DNA of 64,000 nt, taken from Anthonomus grandis grandis (taxonomy: Eukaryota; Arthropoda; Insecta; Coleoptera; Curculionidae). The notes beneath the pieces are model-generated. The model had not been told where the DNA came from, did no database searches, and worked only from the letters and a program-made list of their open reading frames with translations. The stretch covers positions 17,203,614-17,267,613 of the forward strand of contig NC_065549.1 of the NCBI RefSeq assembly GCF_022605725.1, read 5' to 3'. The translations under genes and the position numbers were made by a program. Below, one piece after another: positions 21,836 through 31,649 of the stretch. Each line of letters begins with the position of its first letter. The first letter of the stretch is position 1.

Positions 21836-22026
21836 TACACGACTCCTTTTTTTGTGTGGTAAAATGTATTTAAGAGAAAAAATAACTCATTTATAAAAAC
21901 TGAAAATATATTCATTAAAAAAAAATATATAAAAATGTAAAACAAAACATCTATAGGTCTAAAAAACAAAATAAAAAATGAACGTTTAAGAAAATACTGA
22001 AAAAAATATATCATTTGTTCTTCGCA

Positions 22027-22194
22027 ACTATTGTGAAATACAGTCTTCAATTTTCCTTGTGGTTCCAATCCCTGCACCTTAAAATTATATTTAAAAATAA
22101 GCAAATTATCAAATAAGTAATTTATTACTACTAAAATGAATACATATGCTCTTACCATGAATTGGGCTGGATCGTAGAAGATCCTTCCTATCAC
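22027..22194 (-). other. Two tentative minus-strand exons
   Basis: On the minus strand a pyrimidine-rich acceptor ending in CACTCAG precedes a 38-nt exon (about 22157-22194) followed by a donor GTAAGA. After a roughly 75-bp intron, an acceptor (TTTTAAG) precedes a second exon that reaches a stop near 22027. Spliced in phase they read DRKDLLRSSPIHG and AGIGTTRKIEDCIS. The RS-x-IHG-x-G pattern is reminiscent of the start of a SET domain, but the match is short and residues usually conserved after it are absent. It may be a decoy or a pseudo-exon. Confidence 0.25.
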
Positions 22195-22539
22195 TGAGTG
22201 AACAGTAAAACTAAATTCAAATGTAATAAGAAAATGTTATTATAAGTCGAATGATGAATATGTCACAGGAGTGTAAACTTTACAAAGAGACAACCCACGC
22301 CATGACGCCAATATTGTTCTGTTCTGTTTTGGATGTCTACCATTCGGTGGACCTCTAGTCTGAGCAACTTAGTCTATTCGAACCATGAACTATTGAACTA
22401 TTTCCTTTGCTGGGTCTGTACTTCAACTGTTTCAAGGCCTAATCGTACTGAAGTTACCTCTCCAGACTGCTACTGATTTTACGAATAACCTGTCTCTTTA
22501 AGCTCAAGCAGTCTCAGAATTTCACTAGTTAATTATGGC

Positions 22540-22800
22540 CGCCACATACCATTCCCCACGTGTCTTCCGTCACCTCAAGAATTCTGGATTAAGAGGAATT
22601 TTTGGTCACAGCGCCTATAGTTCCGGTTACAGCAACTGGGACGTATGATGTAAGGTTTATTTTGGCCGTAATATTACTTGTAACTTGGGCCTTCAGTCTT
22701 TTCGCGCTTCTTTTTATGAAGTTCTGGATTGCTCCCTTTGTTTGTTTACTATCACAATGCATGGCCTTCTCTGCAGACTCTGAAATGATCTCAATATTTT
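22540..22800 (-). pseudogene. Possible LINE ORF2 C-terminal remnant
   Basis: The minus strand reads KAMHCDSKQTKGAIQNF, then AKINLTSYVPVAVTGTIGAV and TKNSS, stop. A VPVVxGxxG-type motif near the C-terminus is typical of the pol-like proteins of some insect LINEs, and the better-preserved piece at 41.6 kb has one too. The evidence is short. Confidence 0.35.
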
Positions 22801-22824
22801 AATAACCTAATTCAAAAAACTTAT

Positions 22825-23935
22825 AATTTTTAACATTTCTTGTGATTAACTTCAAATGAGTTCTCCATAATTCAAAATATTTTTTAGTTATATATAGGTA
22901 GAGGTTTTCTACTATATTAACTCCTGGTATGTTTCCTAAACGTTCCATTATGATGTGATTCTTAAACTTTTAACCGGAAATTATCATCAGATCTTAAGTT
23001 TAGGTTGTCAGTTTCAGAAAAGCAAATTCTGTTAAATCTATAGTCTTCCTCAGATTTACATTTAGTACAAGGAGAATAACCAGAGTGTCCCTTAGTATTT
23101 GTTATGAAAGATTTAGCTAGTGCATCACATATAATTGAGTTAAGTTTAACGGAATATTTTTATTGTTAATCTCAATACCATTATTAATAATATAAATTCT
23201 GTCTAAAACAAAGAAATTCAAGAACTGATTTGCATTAGTGCATGGGCTTTTCATACCAATGGTCAAGATCCCTATCATGTCAACATTTGAATTATTGTTT
23301 TTTAATTTACAAAGAATTGGGTAAACTTGGCTATTACTACTCTTCGACAAAGGCAAGCCATCAATATTTATATTTATCTATTCCCACAACACCACCACAT
23401 TTTAAAGAAAAAGGCTCCCTTGAAATTAAATTTTTCAAACAATTATCAACCCCAAAGTGATGATAATTCTCAGGAGAAATAGCTACAGTCTTAACATCCC
23501 TGCAAGTTCTTAGAAGAGTTCTTGAATCTTTTAGTAATTCTGGACGCATATTAGTAAGGTATTTTAGTAGATCATTAATGGCAACATGTGAAATTTGGTG
23601 CCTTAAGGCCCAGCTTACCAAAAACTGTTGTATATTGGTGTCTTTCAATGCAGTCTCATTACTATGCAAATCATTTTGTTTGTTTAAATAATCCGAACCT
23701 AAACCCTCATGTGTAATGTGTTGTTCCTCTGTCTCCATATTTATTGATTCATTAAAACATGATTTCGTAAGAAGTAAATTATAAGGTACATTTAAAAATC
23801 CCCGAGTAATATTATGCTCAGAGCCCCTAATACCAATAAGAATGGCTTCATCATTATAATTATCAGGACTTAAATCATGAGTCAGTCTGCTTCTTTTAGC
23901 ACGCATATAATATTTTTTTAAAGAAGTCATTTCAG
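22825..23935 (-). pseudogene. Transposase-like pseudogene of an unnamed insect transposon family
   Basis: The minus-strand frame from 23930 reads MTSLKKYYMRAKRSRL, an acidic middle, then VSWALRHQISHVAINDLLKY, PELLKDSRTLLRTCRDV and HHFGVDNCLKNLI. A frameshift near 23360 leads to MPLSKSSNSQVYPILCKL, VDMIGILTIGMKSP and FLNFFVLD. A further shift near 23117 leads to AKSFITNTKGHSGYSPCTKC, EEDYRFNRICF and HHNGTF. The order HxISHxAxxxLL, KDxRTLL, YxHFG, DGxPLxKSS-x-QxWPIL, HxGYxxCxKC, NRxCF recurs in many transposon-derived insect proteins. I cannot name the superfamily with confidence. At least two frameshifts make it non-functional. Confidence 0.6.
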
Positions 23936-24035
23936 GTCCAGAATAATGGCTTGATTAAAGATGATATTTATTTACAAAATGTAGATGTTATTTATTTATT
24001 AAGTCATTCTTATGGTTATTATTGTTACTGCTATA

Positions 24036-25866
24036 CCGGGTGGTGCGTCGCCGAGCGGAACAGGAAATCCCATGTAAATTTTAAGGGGGTCAATTATTGG
24101 CTTCCCTGTATATTTTACAAAAATGTAAGATAAATTTTTGAAGGGACCAATCTGGAAAACCCCTTGTGCAAAGTTTCAAAAAATTTTAATAAGCGAATCT
24201 TGAATTGTTCAATTAAATGTAATTGCAAAATTACCAAATTTTCGGTTCATGTAAAACCAGACACCAGCCACCAGCAAACAATTTGTTATAAGGCTTTGTC
24301 AAATCTGACGTACAGCCGAATACAACAAATGTTTTTTTAATGTTATCAATCTCACAACCATACATTCAAAGTAAGACACGTTAACATTACTTTTCTATCT
24401 AAACTTTTATTTAATATAACGATGAAGTTAAACCAATAACAATTATTATAATCGATTATTACAAAAATAATTTTATCATACTTAGAATTTAATTAAACCA
24501 ATAGCAGTATCTGAAATATTTTCAATTTATTTTCCATTTCAACCATTAAACCTATTGTTAGTAAATTCGAGTCCAAAGACATTGCAATAAATAATTGTCA
24601 ATGTTTAACTCAGAAGATCGAAAATAGATCAGAAAAAAATGAGAACAGAACTCTTAATATTTTACTAAGTGTGGAAAAATAACTTTTAAAAACTTTTTTA
24701 AAAATAATAGAGAATTACATAAAAACATCAATTAATCAAATGTTCAAACAACCCCCCCATTAACAGCTAAACAATATCCTAACCAATCATAAAATTCATT
24801 TCTAACGTTACTAAGTTGATATTGGGAAATTTTATTACATTCTAACAAAATAGCGTTTTGTAACTGGTTTAGATTCTCAAATTTTACACTTTTATAAATG
24901 ATACGTTTTGTGATGACCCCACAAAAAGAAGTCATTCGGTGAAAGATCAGGTGACCTGGCTGGCCAAAGTATCCGGTACCGTGGACCAATAATAATGCTG
25001 TTAAAAGCATTTTTCACGCACTCTCTAACAATACGGGCATTATGGGCCGGCAATTCTGATTATTTGGTTAATTGTTTAGGGTAAATATACATTCATCGGT
25101 AAAAAAAATATTTCTTTAAAAATTCCTATCATTATTTGCTCTTTCTATCATTTCAAAACAAAATGCCATTCTTCGCTCTTCATCTCCTACCTGCAGCTCT
25201 TGATACGAATAATTTTTGTGTTTTTTTAAAGTGCGCAATACCGTTGTATGATGTTTATTTACCTCTTGCCCAAGAACCCTCGTACTAACCATTTTGTTTT
25301 CCTCCACACTCAGTAGAATATTAAGATCTCTGTTCTCTCTTTCTTCGGCTCTATTTTCGATATCCTGAGTTGAACATTTACAATTATTTATTACGGTAAC
25401 TTTGGACTCGAACTTATTGACAATAAGTTTAATAGTTGAAATGGATGGAATGGGCTTGGTGGGGAAATAAACTGAAAACATTTCAGATACTGCTCTAAAA
25501 CTGTTTCCCGCATAATGCCACTTAATTATGGCTATTTTTTCGTCAATTGAATAATTCATACTTGTTTTCAAATATCGACTGTCACTGATTTATTGACACT
25601 TTTCCTCACGTCAGTGACGATATTCATTTTACTGGTGCCCGTTTGGTTTTACCTGAACCGAAAATTTGCTAATTTTGCAATTACATTTAATTGAATAATT
25701 CAAGATTCGCTTATTAAAATTTTTTGAAACTTTGCACAAGGGTTTGCCAGATTGGTCTCTTCAAAAAGTTATCTTACATTTTTTCTATAAAATGTACAGG
25801 GAAGCCAATAATTGACCCCCTTAAAATTTACATAGGTTTTCCTATGTTCGGCGACGCACCACCCGG
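24036..25866 (-). mobile_element. IS630/mariner-like element, copy A (TA target, ~220-bp inverted repeats)
   Basis: The ends CCGGGTGGTGCGTCGCCGA at 24036 and its complement ending at 25866 are flanked by TA on both sides. Similarity between the ends continues inward for about 220 bp, including AAGGGGGTCAATTATTGGCT and TTAAGCGAATCTTGAATTATT-like words (the latter without the first T). A decayed transposase lies inside on the minus strand. A second, internally deleted copy is at 27475-30104. Confidence 0.85.
24744..25571 (-). pseudogene. IS630/mariner-like transposase (internally deleted)
   Basis: The minus-strand frame starting near 25559 (MNYSIDEKIAIIKWHYAG) has a helix-turn-helix N-terminus, then QDIENRAEERENRDLNILLS, VLGQEVNKHHTTVLRTLKK and ELQVGDEERRMAFCFEM. 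A frameshift leads to IFFTDECIFTLNN (first catalytic Asp), then an abrupt jump to IIGPRYRILWPARSPDLSPN (third Asp in SPDL) with DFFLWGHHKTY. The second Asp block is missing, so a central deletion removed part of the catalytic core. The family is common in ants, beetles and bugs. It is inactive. Confidence 0.8.
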
Positions 25867-25868
25867 TA

Positions 25869-26330
25869 TATTACTAAACTAGAGGTTGAGGGATGAGGCT
25901 TTAGGCATAGGTGGATATAATGGGAATATTATATCTACTGTATATAATATGTATCTACTTACTTTAGACTCCTTTGGAAGATGCTTCTATCACTAGCAAA
26001 TGATATTGGAAATTCACTTATTTCCTTAGAACAATGAATACCAAGTGTATGCAATATTCTAACGCCCAAAAGAAACCATCATCGATTAAAAACGATTATG
26101 TCATTATGTTAATCAAAATGACAAAATAAGAATAATGGCCGCCGAAAGATTTTCATTCTTGCCCGCGAACTTTAAAATAATATGGATTAGTTAAAAGATC
26201 TATATATTTTTATTTTGGGTGTTTAAGTATATAACATTCATCTAGTAGAATTAAAAATAAACAAAAATTATTCTAAGTATTTTTTTAACAATTATTTATA
26301 TTTGTTGCCTATTAGCCTAGGTATATATAC
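25869..26330. other. AT-rich non-coding stretch
   Basis: Nothing supported. Confidence 0.4.
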
Positions 26331-26332
26331 GA

Positions 26333-27474
26333 TGGCATTTCATTACAAATACTACACCTTTGTCTGCCACAGACTCTTGACCATATAACAAATATCATAA
26401 ATTCTTGTTTAGAATCAGGCTACTTTCCACAGCCTTGGCGTGAGTCAGTTGTGTGCCCCATACCCAAAATATGTAGTCCCGAATCCCTACAGGACTTGCG
26501 CCCTATAAGTTTAATGCCAATAATATCGAAGGTTTTGGAAAGTTTTGGAAAGTTGTCTATACACAGTTGTCATTTTATCTTACTGATAATAACATACTTC
26601 CAACTAAACAGTCTGGCTTTAGAGAAGGATTCAGTACATCTACCACCCTCTTGAACATCATAGACAACATAATAAGGGCTCTCGATAAAAAACTGGCCGT
26701 AATTTTAGTTGCCTTAGATTAGTCAAAGGCTTTCGATGTAATCCATCATGACTTGTTAGTCGCCAAGTTAAAGTTTTATGGTTGCAATGAAGTTGTTCTT
26801 TGTTTTTTTAAGTCCTATCTCTGGAATCGTATTCAACGAGTACGCGTCAATAACAATTACTCCGATTCAAAACACATAATTTCTGGAGTTCCTGAAGGAT
26901 CGATTCTAGGACCTCTTTTATTCTTGCTATATACTTCGGATCTTCCTTTAGTCGTAAAGAGCTCTGAGATGTACCAGTAATCTGACGAAATTCAGTTAAT
27001 TCATTATTTCGATCCAGATGACATAGAACGGGCTTCTGAAAGTATAAATAGAGACCTAAGATTAATCTTGCGCTACTCGAAAGGACACAATCTTAATATT
27101 AATGCCAATAAGACTAACGTTCTACTTTTTGGCAATAAAAATCGTCGTGCTGTATACATTCGCTATGATAATAACCCCTTGGCTTTTGCTAAGAGCGTCA
27201 AGATTCTAGGTTTAACTATTGATTCTTCTTTAAGATTCCAAGGACATATTAATGCTGTCTTGCAGAGGTGCTATTTGCGTATGCGTTTGCTCTATGCTAA
27301 CAAACATATTTTAAATTTTAAGACAAGAAAAAAACTCTCAGTATCGTTAGTGTTATCCATTTAAAATTACTGTTTTATCGTTTATTATCCTTGTCTTGAT
27401 AAAATAATCCAGCAGAAACTGCAACGTGTACAAAATACGTGTTGTCGATTTGTGTGTAATTTAAGAAAATCAGG
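26333..27474 (+). pseudogene. LINE reverse transcriptase, 5' part (split by IS630-like copy B)
   Basis: Readable blocks: YDGISLQILHLCLPQ, WRESVVCPIPKICSPESLQD, LRPISLMPIISKVLE (RT-1/2), a frameshift, SGFREGFSTSTTLLNIIDN, ILVALD, stop, SKAFDVIHHDLLVAKL (RT-3), SGVPEGSILGPLLFLLYTSD (RT-4), a decayed YADD (YQ, stop, SDEIQL), NLNINANKTNVLLFG and KILGLTIDSSLRF. It breaks at about 27474 after QRVQNTCCRFVCNLRKSG. The match to the 46-49 kb LINE in the RT-3/RT-4 blocks and the (TTTA)n tail suggests the same clade. Confidence 0.85.
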
Positions 27475-27893
27475 GCAATCTGGCAAACCCTTGTGCAAAG
27501 TTTCAAAAAATGTTATTAAGCGAATCTTGAATTATTCAATTAAATGTAATTGCAAAATTAGCAAATTTTCGGTTCAGGTAAAACCAAACGGGCACCAGTA
27601 AAATGAATATTGTCACTGACGTGAGGAAAAGTGTCAATAAATCAGTGACAGTCGATATTTGAAAACAAGTATGAATTATTCAATCGACGAAAAAATAGCC
27701 ATAATTAAGTGGCATTATGCGGGAAACAGTTTTAGAACAGTATCTGAACTGTGGTTGTGAGATTGATAAAACGAAAAAAAAACATTTCTTGTATTCGGCT
27801 GTACGTCAGATTTGACAAAGCCTTATAACAAATTGTTTGCTGGTGGCTGGTATCTGGTTTTACCTGAACCGAAAATTTGCTAATTTTGCAATT

Positions 27894-29927
27894 GAATCGT
27901 GAATTTCGAAAAGGGCTTATCTCGCAAAAACTTTTTTGGAAAAAGTAATTTTCCAGGAAAAGCTAAAAACTGAATTGTTCTGACAGATTTGAACTACGAA
28001 AATATGATTTTTCCTAATATTCACAACCTTTGTTTGACATCTTAACCTTGCCAAATTTTTTTCTTTTCAAATAAGTATACATGGAGAAAATGGACTTAGA
28101 ATTTTCCGAGATGAGCCGTTTTCGAAATTTAAGCAGCACTTGAGAGGTTATATAATCACAAGAACATTAATAAAGAAACTTCAACTTTATTTTTTAAATA
28201 AAGATACAAAAAACTAAAAAAAATCCTTAAAGATCAAAATTTTTTTTTGTTAATTTATTTGGAAAATAATAACAAATAAAAAGTAACTCTGCTAAAAGTC
28301 TTGTTCGATGTCAGCTCCTGCTTCTCTGTCAGTAGTCGGCCAGCTCAAAATACTATCGTAAAAGTCTTCATATTCTGCAGGTATATAGTGCCTCAACTTT
28401 TTCAAGTCATTTTTAATATTAATACATTATTTATTGGCAGTTTTGAGGAGTAGCATGGCAAGTCTTCAACAGTAGGAAGATTAGCACAAATACTTTTAGT
28501 TTTTGAAAGGCTAAAAGTTTCAGTATTAATTTCGCTGTCAATGAAGGGGTGGCATAAAATTTCTCCAGGCTTTTCTGGATTAAAACCATATTCATAAAAA
28601 GTTGAAACTTGAAAAGATACTTTGTTTTCTTTAGCAACTTTTTTTCTATAGCATCTTTCTGATAACGGTTTTGCTTTAAAGTCTACTTTGCACCATGCCT
28701 TGAAATCAATGATATCGGTATAGGTTATCGTTTTTACACAAAATTTGTCTGTTTTAGTGCTACTGAGTATTAAATTCGTATACTGCTCGTGAGAAAAAAC
28801 GATCTTTTCTTCTAATCTTACGCTTTATGGTTGCAAAATCTTTATTACAGTCATTAAAGGAATGACCTCTTTGGGGAAAATAAAGAAAAACTTTTAAATT
28901 TCGAGTAAGTGACAAAGCGATAAGATATTTTATTATGGTATTATTTTTATTTTGCCCAGGACATCCGTCGCAGAATAAATGTAATTCTGTAATATTTTCA
29001 GAAACATTTTTACATATAAAGTCATTTAAAAACGAAGCTACTTCGTTTGGTCGCTTATGTATGATTAGCTCCGCACTGGCGACCCTCTTGGCATTATCGT
29101 TTAAATGGGGATTCTTCAGCTTAACACTAATTTCTTCAATATTGCTTTTTTGGCATCATCGGAAAGATCGAAACATTTTCGAATGCACCTACAAAGATAA
29201 AACCATTTTTGTATATATTATATATTGAATATAATATCTACCTACTAAATAAATAACATTATTTATCTACCTCTATCTACATCTCCTATTATTTTTTAAT
29301 TATGTAATAGAACATAGGTATACACTTACCTAGAACTAGGCCCATATTTCCTACAAGGAATATTTTTACCCACGTGGTTTGTGTGTGCAAGTCCCTTAAC
29401 TTTGGTTTTTTTGATAATTACATTTTTATACATTTCACTAATTCTTACTCCTCGCTTCTTTTTCTCTACTCCTGTATCTGCGTCGTCCGAACTACTAGAC
29501 TCACTCATTGTTTAGAAAAAAACTAGTAACGTTGAACAAAACAGTACCCAAAATATGTGATTGCTTACTAATTCAAATGACAAACTTGACGTATACCAAG
29601 CAACTGTCGTAAAGCGACTGAAACAAGCAAACTTTACGATGCCTATACTCCAATAAAATTCACGTCTTATACAAATAAGAAATCCCCTTTTTGGTTCGCT
29701 TCATTTACTAAACGCGTCGCAATGCATTACGAAAAGGACCCATCTCAGCGAGATGAGTCCTTTTCGAAATTTTGTTTTAAAACCACGAGTTCGTATTTGT
29801 AGGAACAAAATCAGATATGAGCCCTTTTCCTTCATAAAATGTTGGCCTACTATTGAACCTGAAAAATTTGCGGAAAAGTCAAATTTGATCAAAATCCGAG
29901 TTGAGCCCTTTTCGAAATTCACGATTC
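27894..29927 (-). mobile_element. DDE-like element copy 3, with defined ends
   Basis: The two ends are perfect 22-bp inverted repeats (27894-27915 and 29906-29927; GAATCGTGAATTTCGAAAAG plus GG). They are flanked by AATT on both sides (27890-27893, 29928-29931); the undisturbed target in copy A has one AATT. Subterminal words of the AAAAGGRCTCATCTCG type recur near 27909, 28110, 29735, 29746, 29820 and 29903. The element is 2,034 bp. It carries a spliced, internally deleted gene of the same family as 9-14.7 kb and 52.8-54.8 kb. Confidence 0.85.
28300..29508 (-). pseudogene. DDE-transposase-like gene copy 3 (spliced, internally deleted)
   Basis: Exon 1 on the minus strand starts at 29508 with MSESSSSDDADTGVEKKKRG (acidic, then basic), contains HTNHVGKNIPCRKYGPSS and ends at a donor GTAAGT near 29329. 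A TTTGTAG acceptor near 29193 opens RCIRKCFDLSDDAKKAIL, then ISVKLKNPHLNDNAKRVASA. A jump leads to FCDGCPGQNKNNTIIKYL (candidate catalytic Asp), LKVFLYFPQRGHSFNDCN and KPLSERCYRKK, on to about 28300. DGC-x-GQNKN and GHSFND match copies 1 and 2. The D-L-Q-K block is deleted and at least two frameshifts are present. Confidence 0.65.
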
Positions 29928-30108
29928 AATTATATTTAATTGAATAATTCAAGATTCGCTTATTAAAATTTTTTGAAGCCAGATTGGTCTCTTCAAAAAG
30001 TTATCCTACATTTTTTCTGTAAAATGTACAGGGAAGCCAATAATTGACCCCCTTAAAATTTACATGGGATTTCCTATGTTCCGCTCGGCGACGCACAACC
30101 CGGTATAT

Positions 30109-30650
30109 CTATCGATTGCAGTGGCTAAAAATGTCATTTCTTCTTAAGTTTCATTTGTTTACATTTATGTATCGGCTCTATAAAAACCAAAAGCCAAAAT
30201 ATCTGTTAGAGAAATTAATTCCAAGAAATGCGATTCATGATAGAGATATAAGACATGAGACTCTGACATTGTCACACCATAGCACAGCTCTTTTCTCACG
30301 TAGTTATACTTACATTGCCGTAACAATTTATACTCGATTTAGAACTAATTTTTCAATTCCAATATCTCGCTTTAAAAATGATTATAAAACTTTGTTCTTG
30401 GAGGACCAAATGTACAATTAGTTTTTTGTTGCGGATTTACAAATGTATTTAATTAATTTTTTTTCTCTCAATTTGTTCTTTGGTTAATTTTTATATTACT
30501 ATTACTGCTTGTTTGTCAAAACATTTGTAATTATTATTATTAGGGTTAAGAGATAAAAGGATCTTTAGCTAATGTTCGCCTTTTTGGGCAAATGTAATGT
30601 AATGTGCATTTGATACCAAATAAAGACATATTTATTTATTTATTTATTAT
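30109..30650 (+). pseudogene. LINE C-terminus and 3' tail (continuation of 26333-27474)
   Basis: After the inserted element, the frame YIYRLQWLKMSFLLKFHLF continues with MYRLYKNQKPKYLLEKL, HDRDIRHETLTLSHHS and SYTYIAVTIYTRF to a stop at 30421. This is the usual C-terminus of jockey/CR1 reverse transcriptases. The 3'UTR ends CAAATAAAGACATATTTATT with (ATTT)n near 30617-30650. Confidence 0.85.
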
Positions 30651-30940
30651 TATATCTATTAAATGACGTCCTTAATTTGTCCGATTTAATACCGCAACGA
30701 AAGGTTCATTATAGGATAAAAAAAGGACTGTGCTGACATGTGCTATCTAAGACCCTGTATATTTCATTGATATATAGGTATAATTTTTAGCTTTCACAAA
30801 AAATCCAATTTTGTTAGGACCTATGATTGGAACTGTAGATTTGGTGGTACCTATTTACATAACATAATAACAAAAAAAATATTATTCAAAAGCGTAACGC
30901 ACCTTATGACGTAATAAGGGGCCGATTCCGTCAAATTCGG
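30651..30940. other. Non-coding stretch upstream of the CpG-rich block
   Basis: AT-rich; nothing specific is supported. Confidence 0.4.
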
Positions 30941-31301
30941 TCTTAACCGGGGCCACATACGGTAAAGCTGGCAACGATTTTATCTAAACAGGCGAACAAA
31001 AAGTGAAACGGGTTGCGCACGTAGGGCGCCGCGACGCCACGCGCCGGCGTCCACGCACGCGTCCCACCCACAACCGCGTCCGACATCATCGAGCGACCAC
31101 CGCGCCAGACGACGACGGACCCGCACAATATTTTATCGGCGATTTCCAGTTTTTTTTTGCACACGATTCGCTAATCGGCCACGGGAAAATGTCGCGTTTA
31201 TTGTGAGTGTGTGGTGCGCCCTTCGAGTACGGCCCTGCTGCGTAGTACCGCGGTTTATTTTTCGGCCGACCGGGATTACGAAGAATCGACAAGATTGACC
31301 T
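30941..31301 (+). promoter_or_regulatory. CpG-rich promoter and first (5'UTR) exon of the Go-alpha gene (inferred)
   Basis: This block is sharply richer in G+C and CpG than the rest of the window (GGGCGCCGCGACGCCACGCG near 31025). It ends in AAGATTGACCT followed by a consensus donor GTAAGT at 31302. The next good acceptor joined to a clear coding exon on the same strand is at 39677, so I read this as promoter plus non-coding exon 1 of the G protein gene. The start of transcription cannot be placed. A GCTGGCAACG word lies at 30967. The open frames through it are by-products of GC-rich sequence, although short upstream ORFs are possible. Confidence 0.65.
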
Positions 31302-31649
31302 GTAAGTATTCGGGCCCTTCAATAAAGGGCGGGTTTGAGGGATGAAGGTTTCGGGTCTATATGGGGCAACATTCTGTCAATTTTCTATACACGCCCTTAG
31401 AAATACACTCGCTAGAATTCGTATTTTTTAATTAAAGATTGTTTGCCCTTTTCTTTATGTTAACAATATACAGTGAAAAGTTAAGGTTTAGAGTTAGAAG
31501 TTTTTTGAACCCTTAATTTTGTTCAGTTAAACAACAACAAAATTATACATTTTAATTTGAAATACGCTCTATGCCATTAACAATATTACACTTTTACAGT
31601 TTTCATACTATTAGAAACATATTGGTCTTGGTTTTCAATGAAAATAATG

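Larger units (their letters stand above)
27475..30104 (+). mobile_element. IS630-like element copy B: short non-autonomous copy with a nested transposon
   Basis: The right end (CCGG next to TA at 30105) and its inner 160 bp match copy A. The left end lacks about the first 130 bp. Inside, only the first ~27 codons of the transposase remain (MNYSIDEKIAIIKWHYAG near 27671) before a jump to the opposite subterminal region. Subtracting the nested element (27894-29927), the copy is about 0.6 kb, a deletion derivative of the family. It interrupts the LINE at 26333-30650. Confidence 0.8.

Noticed and set aside
30943..31164. Minus-strand frame starting at 31164 as a bidirectional partner gene
   Set aside because: No conserved sequence; likely a composition artefact of the CpG-rich block.
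31003..31322. Overlapping arginine- and proline-rich frames in the CpG-rich block
   Set aside because: They lie on both strands and result from GC-rich composition; no conserved motif. The block reads better as promoter and 5'UTR.
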